The notes: a model not told the origin generated them from the sequence alone. DNA of 64,000 nt from Chishuiella changwenlii (GCF_900142565.1 NZ_FRBH01000005.1:186001-250000), one strand, 5' to 3'; positions 48,139 through 57,870 are shown, numbered from the stretch's first letter. Translations and numbers: made by a program.

Positions 48139-49911
48139 ATGAATTTAAAACAACACATCACTCAAAACGTACTAGAAGCAATTCAGAACGTTTATCAAAT
48201 AAATCCAGAATCTATTGAAATTCAATTTACAAGGAAAGAATTTGAAGGTGATTATACATTGGTTGTTTTTCCATTAATCAGAACTTTAAAAGGTAAACCA
48301 GAGGAAATCGGTACTAAGATTGGAGAGAATTTGGTTGAAAACAATAAAATTACAGCTTTTAATGTAGTAAAAGGATTCTTAAATATGAGTCTAAAAGCTA
48401 CTGACTTCTTACAAAGTTTCAGTGAAAATGCTCAAAATAAGAATTACGGAATCAAAACAGTAGACGAAAATTCTAGAACTGTTATGGTTGAATATTCATC
48501 TCCGAATACAAATAAGCCTTTACATTTAGGTCATGTTCGTAATAATTTATTAGGATTTTCTGTTGCTCAAATTATAGAAGCAGCTGGAAATAATGTTATT
48601 AAAACTCAAATTATCAACGACCGTGGTATACATATTTGTAAATCTATGATTGCTTGGGAAAAATTTGGAAACGGAGAAACACCAGATTCTACGAATATGA
48701 AAGGAGATCATTTAGTAGGAAAGTATTATGTAGAATTTGACAAACATTACCGTGCAGAAATAAAAGCTTTAGAAGCAGAAGGTAAAACTGAAGCTGAAGC
48801 TAAAAAAGAAGCTCCTATTTTCTTAGAAGCTCAAGAAATGTTACGTAAATGGGAAGCTCAAGATGCCGAAGTAATTGCTTTATGGCAAAAAATGAACGGT
48901 TGGGTTTACGATGGTTTCGCAAAAACATACAAACGTCTTGGAGTTGCTTTTGATGAATATTTATACGAATCTAATACATATATTTTAGGAAAAGATATCG
49001 TAGAAGAAGGTATAAACAAAGGTGTTTTCTTTAAAAAAGAAGATGGTTCTGTTTGGATAGATTTAACGGAAGATGGATTAGACGAAAAATTAGTTTTACG
49101 TTCTGACGGAACTTCTGTTTACATTACACAAGATTTAGGAACTGCAGTAGAGCGTTTTAAAAATAATCCAACATTAGAAGAATTAACATATGTTGTTGGT
49201 AATGAACAGGATTATCACTTTAAAGTTTTATTCTTAATCCTTAAAAAATTAGATTTTTCTTGGGCAGATGCTTTACACCATTTATCTTACGGAATGGTTG
49301 ATTTACCAGAAGGTAAAATGAAATCCAGAGAAGGTACTGTTGTTGATGCTGACGAGTTAATGGAAGATGTTTACACAACAGCAAAAGAAATTTCTGAAGA
49401 GTTAGGTAAATTAGATGGTTTATCTGAAGATGAAAAATCTGCTTTGTATGAAACAATAGCAATGGGTGCTTTAAAATATTATATTTTAAAAGTTGATCCT
49501 AAGAAGCGTATATTATTTGATCCAAAAGAATCTGTAGATTTTAACGGAAATACAGGACCATTTATTCAATATACTTTTGCTCGTATTCAATCTTTATTAA
49601 GAAAAGAATCTCCAAAAGAATTTGATTTCTCTGCTATCGAATTAAATGATGCAGAAAAAGAAATTATTAGAACGTTACATGATTTTGAAGATACAATTAC
49701 AAAAGCTGCAACAGAAATGAGCCCTGCTCTAGTTGCAAATTATGTTTACGAATTAGTAAAATTATTTAATTCATTCTATCAAAGTAATCCTATTATTAAA
49801 AATGAGAATGATAACGTGAAAAATTTCCGTTTATATTTATCTCAATGGGTTGCAAATACAATAGAATCTTCTTTAAGATTATTAGGAATTGAAGTTCCTG
49901 AAAGAATGTAA
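48139..49911 (+). CDS. argS: Arginyl-tRNA synthetase
   Basis: Charges tRNA-Arg with arginine. Class I synthetase motifs: SPNTNKPLHLGHVRNNLLG carries the HIGH motif (HLGH), and LPEGKMKSREGTVVDADELM the KMSKS-like loop. The N-terminal Add-1 domain (residues about 5-110) and the C-terminal DALR anticodon-binding domain (FNSFYQSNPI, LRLLGIEVPERM at the end) are both present. Length 590 from ATG 48139 is full. Confidence 0.97.
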   Translation: MNLKQHITQNVLEAIQNVYQINPESIEIQFTRKEFEGDYTLVVFPLIRTLKGKPEEIGTKIGENLVENNKITAFNVVKGFLNMSLKATDFLQSFSENAQNKNYGIKTVDENSRTVMVEYSSPNTNKPLHLGHVRNNLLGFSVAQIIEAAGNNVIKTQIINDRGIHICKSMIAWEKFGNGETPDSTNMKGDHLVGKYYVEFDKHYRAEIKALEAEGKTEAEAKKEAPIFLEAQEMLRKWEAQDAEVIALWQKMNGWVYDGFAKTYKRLGVAFDEYLYESNTYILGKDIVEEGINKGVFFKKEDGSVWIDLTEDGLDEKLVLRSDGTSVYITQDLGTAVERFKNNPTLEELTYVVGNEQDYHFKVLFLILKKLDFSWADALHHLSYGMVDLPEGKMKSREGTVVDADELMEDVYTTAKEISEELGKLDGLSEDEKSALYETIAMGALKYYILKVDPKKRILFDPKESVDFNGNTGPFIQYTFARIQSLLRKESPKEFDFSAIELNDAEKEIIRTLHDFEDTITKAATEMSPALVANYVYELVKLFNSFYQSNPIIKNENDNVKNFRLYLSQWVANTIESSLRLLGIEVPERM

Positions 49912-49972
49912 AATAAGATTATAAAAATATACATATTCAATTTTAAAAAATTGAAAAATAATTTAATAAATT

Positions 49973-49994
49973 CGGTAAGCAATAAAGCTTACCG
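49973..49994 (+). terminator. Terminator of argS
   Basis: CGGTAAGC-aataaa-GCTTACCG followed by TTTTATTT. Confidence 0.88.
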
Positions 49995-50029
49995 TTTTAT
50001 TTATACCACAAACTAAGAAAGTAAATAAT

Positions 50030-50500
50030 ATGAAAATCGGAGATTTATTAAAACAAAAAGATCCTAACGATAAATTTAATTTAAAACGTTTTCATGATGC
50101 GCAAAGTTTTGTTTATGACGAAATTTTAATGGAAGTACATGCTGGAAAAAAACAAACCAATTGGATGGTTTTCATGTTTCCACAAGTAGATGGACTTGGT
50201 TCTAGTGATTCTTCTAAAGAGTTTTCTATTTCGTCTAAAGATGAAGCAAGAGCATTTGTAAAAGATGATGAACTTTGGGCAAATTACTTAGAAGTTTTAT
50301 CTGTCTTATTAATGCGCCATAAAGGAACAATTCCACAATTAATTTTCGGAAAAAATGATGCTATGAAACTAAAATCTAGTTTAACGTTATTCAATTTTAT
50401 TGTACCGAAAGAAAAGATTATTAAAGATGTTTTAAAGCATTTTTACGCAGATCAATTAGATAAAAAAACACTAACAATTTTAAAAGGTTTTTCGAAATAA
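50030..50500 (+). CDS. DUF1810 family protein
   Basis: A 156-residue protein of the DUF1810 family: FNLKRFHDAQSFVYDEILME, KKQTNWMVFMFPQVDGLG and FSISSKDEARAFVKD match the conserved blocks. Cytoplasmic, no known reaction. It stands alone between the argS terminator and the permease gene. Confidence 0.9.
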   Translation: MKIGDLLKQKDPNDKFNLKRFHDAQSFVYDEILMEVHAGKKQTNWMVFMFPQVDGLGSSDSSKEFSISSKDEARAFVKDDELWANYLEVLSVLLMRHKGTIPQLIFGKNDAMKLKSSLTLFNFIVPKEKIIKDVLKHFYADQLDKKTLTILKGFSK

Positions 50501-50593
50501 TTCTGTAAAAAAAAAATTATCAATAATGTAAATTATAAAAAGTATATTTACGTTAATCAATTTACATTATTATTTAAAATTAACACTAAAAAC

Positions 50594-51745
50594 ATGGAAG
50601 TCATTAAAAAATGGCCCTTTTTCTTAAAATTAGCTTGTACATTAATCTCAATTATTTGCTTATTTTACATTGCCGTTATTGGTAAAAGCATTCTAACTCC
50701 CTTAATATTAGGGTTTTTAATCTCATTATTATTAGTACCGCTTTGTAATTTTTTCGAAAGATATTTGTTTCTTCCTCGTGTTGTAGCGAGTATAATTACA
50801 ACACTTTTATTTGCAACTTTTATCCTCGGAATTTTGTATGTAATTGTTTTACAATTAGCTGACATTTCGAATGAATGGCCCACTTTTCAAAAACAAATCG
50901 TAGATTCATTTTACTCTATACAAAAATGGATTCATAAAAATTTTGGAATAAATTCTAGAGCTCAATTAGATTATTTAACGAATAACATAAAATCGACAAT
51001 AGAAACGAGTACACTCGTTATTGAAAAAGTTCTTTCAACTGTAACATCTGTTGCTATATTTACAATTTTCACATTTTTATATGTTGTATTTCTTTTAATC
51101 TATCGTCGACATTTAGTTAAATTTCTTTACTATACATTCGATAGAAAATCGCATCATCAGGTGTATGATATAGTAGGATCTATTCAGAAAGTTGTAAAAC
51201 AATATTTAATTGGTTTATTTCTGCAAATGCTAATTGTATCTATTTTATCCTTCATTGCATTCTCTATGCTTGGATTAAAATATTCTTTTGTACTTGCTAT
51301 TTTAACTGGCGTATTAAATATTATTCCTTATGTTGGAATTGTTATTTCATTAATTATTTCGTTAATCATAACATTTGCAACAATGTCAGCTTCTAAATTA
51401 TTTTTTGTTTTAATTGCATTTATTATCATTCATGCAATAGATGGAAATATAATAATGCCAAAAATTGTTGGTTCTAAAGTAAAAATCAACTCTTTAATTG
51501 TTGTAATAGGATTAGTAATTGGGGAAATGACTTGGGGAATTATGGGAATGTTTTTATGTATTCCTATTCTTGCTTTAATGAAAATTGTCTTTGATAATGT
51601 TCGCGAATTAAAACCTTGGGGATACCTACTTGGAGATGATGATACAACTGAAATAGATACAGATTTAAAATTATTTCTTTACGAAAAAAGATTAACTACT
51701 AAAAAAGTTAAAACTAAAAAGAAACCTAAAGAAGAGGATATCTAA
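50594..51745 (+). CDS. AI-2E family transporter
   Basis: A 383-residue integral membrane protein of the AI-2E/PerM family (PF01594): paired N-terminal helices (ILTPLILGFLISLLLVPLCN), a middle amphipathic domain (residues about 95-145), and the conserved ILTGVLNIIPYVGIVISLII and GEMTWGIMGMFLCIPILALM. Members export autoinducer-2, ions or other small molecules; the substrate is not known here. Basic C-terminal tail TKKVKTKKKPKEE. Confidence 0.92.
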   Translation: MEVIKKWPFFLKLACTLISIICLFYIAVIGKSILTPLILGFLISLLLVPLCNFFERYLFLPRVVASIITTLLFATFILGILYVIVLQLADISNEWPTFQKQIVDSFYSIQKWIHKNFGINSRAQLDYLTNNIKSTIETSTLVIEKVLSTVTSVAIFTIFTFLYVVFLLIYRRHLVKFLYYTFDRKSHHQVYDIVGSIQKVVKQYLIGLFLQMLIVSILSFIAFSMLGLKYSFVLAILTGVLNIIPYVGIVISLIISLIITFATMSASKLFFVLIAFIIIHAIDGNIIMPKIVGSKVKINSLIVVIGLVIGEMTWGIMGMFLCIPILALMKIVFDNVRELKPWGYLLGDDDTTEIDTDLKLFLYEKRLTTKKVKTKKKPKEEDI

Positions 51746-51765
51746 AAAAGATAATAACACAAAAA

Positions 51766-51788
51766 ATGTGGTCAAATTCTGACCACAT
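51766..51788. terminator. Bidirectional terminator
   Basis: ATGTGGTCA-aattc-TGACCACAT with flanking A and T runs, between convergent permease and TonB receptor genes. Confidence 0.9.
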
Positions 51789-51807
51789 TTTTTATGCAAT
51801 AAACAAT

Positions 51808-53667
51808 TTATATTCCGTTAAATTTAACGCCAACCGTTAACCAGCGACTTGGTAATGGAATTGCTCCAGCTTCATTATATGTTGTATTAAAAATATTTTG
51901 AGCGTCGGCATATATACTAATATTATTTTTAAATGAGTGATTAATTCTAATATCTGTAATCCAATATGATTTATATGATTGTCGAGTATTAAAACGATTA
52001 GCAAAAGAAACTGTTGTATTTTTTACTTGATAATCTATTGTATTAATTATCTGATGTTTTAAACTCTCTATCTTATATTTAGAATTATAGGCATCATCAA
52101 CATTTGAAAATGTTGGATCTAAATACGCATAACTTAATGAGAATCTTAACGATTGATTTGCGGCTAAATTAGCTTGATAAGAAACCTTCGTATTAAATCC
52201 GTGTGTTTTTAAATCTCCAAAGTTATTTGCTTGCCATGGCTCATTTGTTGTTAATCGAACCCAGTCTATAAAATCTGTTATAGAACGGTAGAAATAGTAG
52301 GCATTAAAATTCCAATTTCTTTTATTGTATTTAAAACCGAATTCTGTCTGAAAAGCTTTTTCAGAAATAACTTCAGCATTTCCTATATTTCCTGGACGTT
52401 GGTCTAAATATAAATCGTTAAAGGATGGTATTCTTTGACTAGTTCCTGCATTTGCAACTAATTTTAAATTAGACGTTACAGCATAACTTGCATCAATTCC
52501 TGGGAATGCTTTCCAACCGTATTGAGAATTATAATTAACATAAGTTCCTACATTTACATTTAACTTATCCGTTAAATCTGTTTTGTATTCTGCATAAAAA
52601 CCTACATTTTCTCGTGTATGGTTTTTGATACTTGTAGAATTTATTTGCTCATTTCTATACTCTGCTCCTATTCCTATTTGTCCTTTGTTTAATTGATAAG
52701 TAGAATTTATTTCTCCTGCAATTGCATTCGAATAATGTTTAGAACGAGCACTATTTAAATTATTTTTAAAATAACGATAATCATCAAAATTATAACGATA
52801 GCTTACTCTCGGAGCAAGTGTTAAGCGATTAGATAGTTTATGTTTTGATTGTAAACTAACCATAGTAGTTTCTACAATTTCCTTTGAATCTTTATCGCCA
52901 GGAGCTGCATAAAAACCATTTGCACCAAATCCGTTTTTCACATATCCATAAGAAGCCGCTAAGCTGTTCTCATTATTAAACTGAAAGTTTCCTTGGTAGT
53001 ATAATTTATTATTTTCAAAAGCAGTATTATAACGGTATCCACTTCCCCAATCATGCGTTGCATATAATTGATGTTGATGTTTATCTTCTGCTAAATTAGC
53101 GCCGAATTGAATCCCTCTATTTGTAAATGTTTTACCAGTATCTTCGCTATCTTTTTCAAAATTTGTTCCCATATAAGTATGCGCAAAAACTCCAGTCTTT
53201 TTTGGTTTATGTGTAACAATATTTATTACTCCTGTTAAACTATTATTTCCGTATACACGAGCTGCAGGTCCACGAACAACCTCTATTCTATCTATAGCTT
53301 CTAGTGGAACTGGTAAATTAAGTGCATTATGAGCCGTTTGTTGATCCATTACTTTTATTCCATTTAATAAAATTAAAGTTTGCTCAAAACTTCCACCGTC
53401 CATAGAAATATCTGCTTGCGAACCAAATGGTCCACGCTGACGTAAATCTACTCCTGTAGCATATTGCAAAGCTTCTTGTAATGTACGTACTGGTAATTTA
53501 TCTAATTGTGTTTTATCTATAACATATATATTTCTATTCTCTTTTGATAATGGTGTATTTAGTCTATTATCTAAAATAGAAACTTCTCCTATCGCAATGG
53601 TATCATTTACATTTTGTGCAAAAATACTTTGAGCAGCAAAAAGTAATACCACAGTAACTTTTCTCAT
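51808..53667 (-). CDS. TonB-dependent outer-membrane receptor (BtuB-like)
   Basis: A 619-residue receptor that imports a substrate using TonB energy. Signal peptide MRKVTVVLLFAAQSIFA. Plug domain: KLPVRTLQEALQYATGVDLR, DISMDGGSFEQTLILLNGIK, VMDQQTAHN, IDRIEVVRGPAARVYGNNSL and TGVINIVT, the order of the BtuB/CirA group. A 22-strand barrel follows and ends SRWLTVGVKFNGI. No SusD partner, so a vitamin, cofactor or metal chelate is more likely than a glycan. Divergent from the MocR-type regulator, 79 bases apart. Confidence 0.93.
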   Translation of the reverse strand: MRKVTVVLLFAAQSIFAQNVNDTIAIGEVSILDNRLNTPLSKENRNIYVIDKTQLDKLPVRTLQEALQYATGVDLRQRGPFGSQADISMDGGSFEQTLILLNGIKVMDQQTAHNALNLPVPLEAIDRIEVVRGPAARVYGNNSLTGVINIVTHKPKKTGVFAHTYMGTNFEKDSEDTGKTFTNRGIQFGANLAEDKHQHQLYATHDWGSGYRYNTAFENNKLYYQGNFQFNNENSLAASYGYVKNGFGANGFYAAPGDKDSKEIVETTMVSLQSKHKLSNRLTLAPRVSYRYNFDDYRYFKNNLNSARSKHYSNAIAGEINSTYQLNKGQIGIGAEYRNEQINSTSIKNHTRENVGFYAEYKTDLTDKLNVNVGTYVNYNSQYGWKAFPGIDASYAVTSNLKLVANAGTSQRIPSFNDLYLDQRPGNIGNAEVISEKAFQTEFGFKYNKRNWNFNAYYFYRSITDFIDWVRLTTNEPWQANNFGDLKTHGFNTKVSYQANLAANQSLRFSLSYAYLDPTFSNVDDAYNSKYKIESLKHQIINTIDYQVKNTTVSFANRFNTRQSYKSYWITDIRINHSFKNNISIYADAQNIFNTTYNEAGAIPLPSRWLTVGVKFNGI

Positions 53668-53746
53668 CCTTGTAAAAATCTTTTCATTAAATCTGATGCG
53701 AAAATAGTATCTTTCCGAACTATTAAACTATACCAGTTTTTATATT

Positions 53747-55216
53747 ATGAATAGTCCGGCAGAAATTCCATTTAATAGTTTTATTGAAATAAATAGAGAA
53801 TCAGAAACTGCAATTTATTTACAACTTGCCAATCAGTTTGCAAAAGCAATACAATTGGGGTATTTACCAAGCGGCACAAAGTTACCAGGAACCAGACAAT
53901 TAAGTCTAATATTTAATCTTCATAGAAATACAATTGTTGCAAGTTTTCAGGAACTAGAAGCGCAAGGTTGGATTGAGATTGTTCCCAATAAAGGAAGTTT
54001 CATTTTAAATCAATCCATTCAGAAAGAGCAAAAAGTAAATTCATTAAGTGATTATTCTATTCATTTTTATCCAAAGAGAACTGGTTTTTCATTCGATCAA
54101 TCTATTCTTTTAGATCACCCCTATGAAAATTTTACTGAAAGATTGTATTTAACAGACGGAACAATAGACCATAGATTGGCAGAACTAAAGATTCCTGCAA
54201 AATTGTATTCAACTATTTTAAAAAGAAAAACATCTGTTCGAAAAATAAATCAAACAAATAATGATTATTTTCTTAAAAACTTAGCGAATTATCTTAATCT
54301 AACAAGAGGATTAAATATTACTAAAGATAATATACTGGTTACAAAAAGCTCTGAAATCACTTTATTTTTAATTGCTCAAATAGTATTAAAGAAAAATGAT
54401 TTTGTTGCAATAACAGATTTAAGTTACTATAAAAGTAATATGATTTTTCAGACACAAAGTGTAAATATCAAACAAATAAAAACAGATGAATTTGGTTTAG
54501 ACACGAATCATTTAAGGGAAGTTTGTAAAACTTTTCCTATTAGGATGATTTACTTATCTACTCATCATCATTACCCAACAACCACAACATTAAGCTCAGA
54601 AAGAAGAATAGAATTATTACAGCTTTCTCAAGAATTTGGCTTTGTTATTATTGAAGATGATTACGATTTTGATTATCATTTTACCAATCATCCTATTCTT
54701 CCTTTAGCAAGTACAGAACAAAATGGAATGGTTATTTACACAGGAAAGTTCGGTGATTATTTGGCTCCTGGTTATAGAATTAGTTTTTTAATTGCTCCAG
54801 AAAATTTTGTACAAGAAGCCAAAAAACATCTATCTATTTTAGATCAGCAGTTTGATCCTTTCATAGAACAAGTTTTGGGAGAAATGATTAATGAAGGCGA
54901 AATTCATCGAATTCTAAAAAAATTAAGAAAAGAGTATAAAGAAAGACAGCAATATTTTTATGATAAATTAAAAAAGGAACTATCCAATACAGCAGAAATT
55001 ATTCAGCCAACTGGAGGTTTAGCGATATGGGTTAGCTTTAAAAATAGAATAAACTTAATGGAACTAAAGAAAAATTGTGCTGAAAATGGCTTATTCATTC
55101 CACAAACAATTCTTTATCAAAATAAATCTAATACAGCGATGAGAATTGGATTTGCTCATCTTAATTACAATGAAATTGATGATGTGATTGATATCCTGAA
55201 AAAGGAGTTAAAATAA
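53747..55216 (+). CDS. MocR-type regulator (GntR HTH plus aminotransferase-like domain)
   Basis: A 489-residue protein with an N-terminal GntR winged helix (residues 12-85: AIYLQLANQFAKAIQLGYLP, SGTKLPGTRQLSLIFNLHRN, TIVASFQELEAQGWIEIV) and a fold-type I aminotransferase-like domain (from about 115). IIEDDYDFDYHF keeps the Asp that contacts the pyridine nitrogen. The motif that normally reads G-T-F-S-K-x-L is here GKFGDYL: Asp337 replaces the PLP-binding Lys, with Lys334 three residues before. MocR proteins use PLP as effector, so this one may not bind it covalently. It probably controls the divergent TonB receptor. Confidence 0.88.
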   Translation: MNSPAEIPFNSFIEINRESETAIYLQLANQFAKAIQLGYLPSGTKLPGTRQLSLIFNLHRNTIVASFQELEAQGWIEIVPNKGSFILNQSIQKEQKVNSLSDYSIHFYPKRTGFSFDQSILLDHPYENFTERLYLTDGTIDHRLAELKIPAKLYSTILKRKTSVRKINQTNNDYFLKNLANYLNLTRGLNITKDNILVTKSSEITLFLIAQIVLKKNDFVAITDLSYYKSNMIFQTQSVNIKQIKTDEFGLDTNHLREVCKTFPIRMIYLSTHHHYPTTTTLSSERRIELLQLSQEFGFVIIEDDYDFDYHFTNHPILPLASTEQNGMVIYTGKFGDYLAPGYRISFLIAPENFVQEAKKHLSILDQQFDPFIEQVLGEMINEGEIHRILKKLRKEYKERQQYFYDKLKKELSNTAEIIQPTGGLAIWVSFKNRINLMELKKNCAENGLFIPQTILYQNKSNTAMRIGFAHLNYNEIDDVIDILKKELK

Positions 55217-55218
55217 AA

Positions 55219-55247
55219 AACTTCTGAAAAGTTACTTTTCAGAAGTT
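55219..55247. terminator. Bidirectional terminator
   Basis: AACTTCTGAAAAGT and ACTTTTCAGAAGTT around one base, between the regulator and the convergent deformylase gene. Confidence 0.85.
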
Positions 55248-55266
55248 GTATTTATAAAATTTAGTT

Positions 55267-55950
55267 TTAATCATTATCTACAGAAGCTTTTTTAATGTAA
55301 TAAACCTCATTCATTACTTCTGCTTTTATGTAATTTATTGTTTCTTGTTCTTTTATACGATCAGTAAAAAGTGTTCCGATTAAATGATCGTATTCATGTT
55401 GAAAGATAACAGCTGTAAACCCTTCCACATTTTCATCGTGAAAATTTCCATCTAAATCATAATATTGCAATCTTAAAATAAGACTTCTGTAAACTTGTCC
55501 CATTTCATCTGGAATAGACAAACAACCTTCTCTTCCGTAACGAACAATATCTGAATACCACGTAATTTTTGGATTAATGATAAACTCAAAAGGTTCACCT
55601 TCTTTATCAAATCGTTGTACCCAAACAGCATTTCTATTAATACCAATTTGTGGTGCTGCAATTCCTACTCCTTTGCTTGCTTCGTCTTGTACTGTTGCAT
55701 ACATTCTATCTGCAAGTAGTTTTATTAAAGGATCTTTAGGATCAATATCTATTGATTTTTTTCTCAATATTTTTGTATCCTTCTCAGATGTAGTTAATAA
55801 AACACGAAATGGTTCGTATGATTTTTTATTTTGAATAAGATTTATTTCTGTTTTTGATAAAGCTTTATAATCTGTATTATTCATAAGTTGATTTTGAGCA
55901 ATTAGTGTGGAAGTAGAAAATAGTATGCCATACAATAACTTTTTTATCAT
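55267..55950 (-). CDS. Peptide deformylase with signal peptide
   Basis: Polypeptide deformylase fold with all three motifs intact: GVGIAAPQIG (motif 1), EGCLSIP with the metal-ligand Cys (motif 2) and QHEYDHLIGTLF with the two His and catalytic Glu (motif 3). Deformylases normally work in the cytoplasm on nascent chains, but this one begins MIKKLLYGILFSTSTLIAQN, a clear signal peptide, and has about 60 residues before the usual core. It may act in the periplasm or be a second, specialised copy. It overlaps the DoxX gene by four bases (ATGA). Confidence 0.9.
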   Translation of the reverse strand: MIKKLLYGILFSTSTLIAQNQLMNNTDYKALSKTEINLIQNKKSYEPFRVLLTTSEKDTKILRKKSIDIDPKDPLIKLLADRMYATVQDEASKGVGIAAPQIGINRNAVWVQRFDKEGEPFEFIINPKITWYSDIVRYGREGCLSIPDEMGQVYRSLILRLQYYDLDGNFHDENVEGFTAVIFQHEYDHLIGTLFTDRIKEQETINYIKAEVMNEVYYIKKASVDND

Positions 55951-56360
55951 TTTTTTAGAACTAATCTGTCAATAGAATATTTACCTGCACCAACCAAGAA
56001 TATTACAATAGAAAGAATTAAATATAATAATCCTAATTCCTTGTTCCCAAAACTATCTTTATCATGAATTATAAAGACTGCAACTAACATTGTTATAATT
56101 AATGGAATAGCTGCCAAACGCGTTAATAAACCTATTAATATAAAAAAGGCACAAACAATTTCTGCTAATACAACTAATGCTAACGACATTTCTGGACCTA
56201 TACCTATAGGATCTGCAAACTCAAATGTTCCGTTAATTAATTTCTGTAATTTTCCAAAACCATGTGTTAACATAAATCCTCCTCCAGCAATTCTTAATAA
56301 TAATAAAGATGTATCTATAAATGCAGGATGACTTCCCAGTAGTTTAAATTTCGAGCTCAT
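55947..56360 (-). CDS. DoxX family membrane protein
   Basis: A 137-residue protein with four hydrophobic helices: LLLLRIAGGGFMLTHGFGKL, SLALVVLAEIVCAFFILIGL, RLAAIPLIITMLVAVFIIH, LGLLYLILSIVIFLVGAG. The first helix with HGFGKL is the DoxX signature. Members are linked to redox or oxidative stress. First gene of an operon with the exported deformylase. Confidence 0.9.
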   Translation of the reverse strand: MSSKFKLLGSHPAFIDTSLLLLRIAGGGFMLTHGFGKLQKLINGTFEFADPIGIGPEMSLALVVLAEIVCAFFILIGLLTRLAAIPLIITMLVAVFIIHDKDSFGNKELGLLYLILSIVIFLVGAGKYSIDRLVLKK

Positions 56361-56375
56361 TTTTTTAATTTATTC

Positions 56376-56383
56376 CAAATATA
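56376..56383 (-). promoter_or_regulatory. -7 box of the DoxX-deformylase operon
   Basis: Minus-strand TATATTTG, perfect, 15 bases upstream of the ATG at 56360. Confidence 0.65.
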
Positions 56384-56461
56384 AGTGCAACTTTTATGTT
56401 AAAATAAAAATAGACTAAAAATTTCTATTAATTTTATCGAAAAATAAACTAAAACTGTTTT

Positions 56462-57277
56462 ATGTTAAAATACTTTGTCCTATCAACCATTTTATTTTCG
56501 GGATTAGCATTTGCTCAGAAATCTGAAATAGAAAAAAATAAAGTAAACGGAAAACCTACTTCTATAGAAGAATCTATGCAAAAAGCTTCTATAAGAATGC
56601 AACAAATAACAGGATATGAATTACAATATCATACAAAATCTATTTATAATAAAGATGGAAATCCTGTAAGTAGAGAATATTTTAACGAAGACGGAAATAG
56701 AGTTTCTTCTGAAAGTTTTACTTATAATGAAGCCAATAAGATTAGTTCAAGTGAAATGAAAAGCGAAGATGAAACTTTAAAATTTTATTTTCAGTACGAG
56801 TATACAGAAGATGGTTATACAATTGTAAAAAGTGAGAATGATGTAAATATTCTACAAACAGAATATAAGTTAGACAATAACCAAAATGTAATCTATGAGA
56901 AAGAAACCAATCTTTTTGAAGAGGGAAATCTTTTTACAGAAAAAAAATATGAATATACAGGTGGTTTCTTAACTAAAACAATTGTAAAATATAACAATGG
57001 TTCTCATACCTTATTATATAAAAATGATGCTTTAGGAAATGCTGTTGAAGAACAATACATGGATAAAAACAACAAGTTAATCTATAAATTTGTTCGAAAA
57101 TTTGATAAGAATCAAAATATTACCGAGGAGATTACATATGATACAAATAGTAAAATAACAAATTCTTCTCAAATTATGTATGAATATGATGAGCAGAAAA
57201 ATTGGATAAAAAGGACTCAATATACATCAAAAATTGATGAGCCAATTTCTAATACTTTACGAACTATACGATATTAA
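56462..57277 (+). CDS. Secreted protein of unknown function with YD-like repeats, 271 aa
   Basis: Signal peptide MLKYFVLSTILFSGLAFA, cleavage before QKSEIEKN. The mature protein repeats beta-hairpin units with Tyr-Asn-x-x-Gly/Asn: YNKDGNPVSREYFNEDGNRV, YTEDGYTIVKS, YKLDNNQNVIYEKE, NDALGNAVEEQYMDKNNKL. These resemble MORN/YD-type repeats of exported Bacteroidota proteins. Function unknown. Confidence 0.8.
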   Translation: MLKYFVLSTILFSGLAFAQKSEIEKNKVNGKPTSIEESMQKASIRMQQITGYELQYHTKSIYNKDGNPVSREYFNEDGNRVSSESFTYNEANKISSSEMKSEDETLKFYFQYEYTEDGYTIVKSENDVNILQTEYKLDNNQNVIYEKETNLFEEGNLFTEKKYEYTGGFLTKTIVKYNNGSHTLLYKNDALGNAVEEQYMDKNNKLIYKFVRKFDKNQNITEEITYDTNSKITNSSQIMYEYDEQKNWIKRTQYTSKIDEPISNTLRTIRY

Positions 57278-57286
57278 AATACTATT

Positions 57287-57309
57287 AAAGAGTCATTTAT
57301 TGACTCTTT
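57287..57309 (+). terminator. Terminator of the 56462 gene
   Basis: AAAGAGTCA-tttat-TGACTCTTT and further T. Confidence 0.88.
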
Positions 57310-57369
57310 TTTTTGTTTATTACCTAAAAATGAATATATTTAATCATCAATCTTAAGTAAGTTAAGCAA

Positions 57370-57798
57370 ATGGTTAAAGATGTTTTACAATTTAATCAAT
57401 CCTTTCAGCTGTATCAAAAAGATAACCGCTTCAATCTTCATGTCCAAAATTATCCTAAAGAAGACTTTTTACGCTTGTTCTACATCGATCAAATAGAAGA
57501 TTTACAGATTGAATATTCTAATGGAAAAACAAATTCTATTAAGAAAATAAAAGAACATCAAGCAAAAATAAGTGACATTTTCGAAGCAGATGAAATTGAA
57601 AGTTTAAACATAAAATCTATTTCAGGTTACTTTAGTGTCTACGACTTCTATTTTATAAACGAAGGCGATGCTTTTATTTTTAATTACATTCACAGAGATT
57701 TCCTTTCTCAATTAATGGACATTTTACTATACGAGTTAGATTGTAATTTTATTGGTCGATTAAAAACAGAACTACTTATCAATTTAGAGTACGATTAA
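57370..57798 (+). CDS. Hypothetical protein, 142 aa
   Basis: Not recognised. Acidic, soluble alpha/beta protein (MVKDVLQFNQSFQLYQKDNR...; DFYFINEGDAFIFNYIHRDF). No signal peptide. It stands 55 bases before the radical SAM gene on the same strand but is separated by its own leader, so joint function is only possible. Confidence 0.75.
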   Translation: MVKDVLQFNQSFQLYQKDNRFNLHVQNYPKEDFLRLFYIDQIEDLQIEYSNGKTNSIKKIKEHQAKISDIFEADEIESLNIKSISGYFSVYDFYFINEGDAFIFNYIHRDFLSQLMDILLYELDCNFIGRLKTELLINLEYD

Positions 57799-57870
57799 TT
57801 TAATTGTTAAACTTTTTACAACGACACTATTTGGCGTATGAAATAAGTCTATTTGCTAAAAGCAAAAAAA

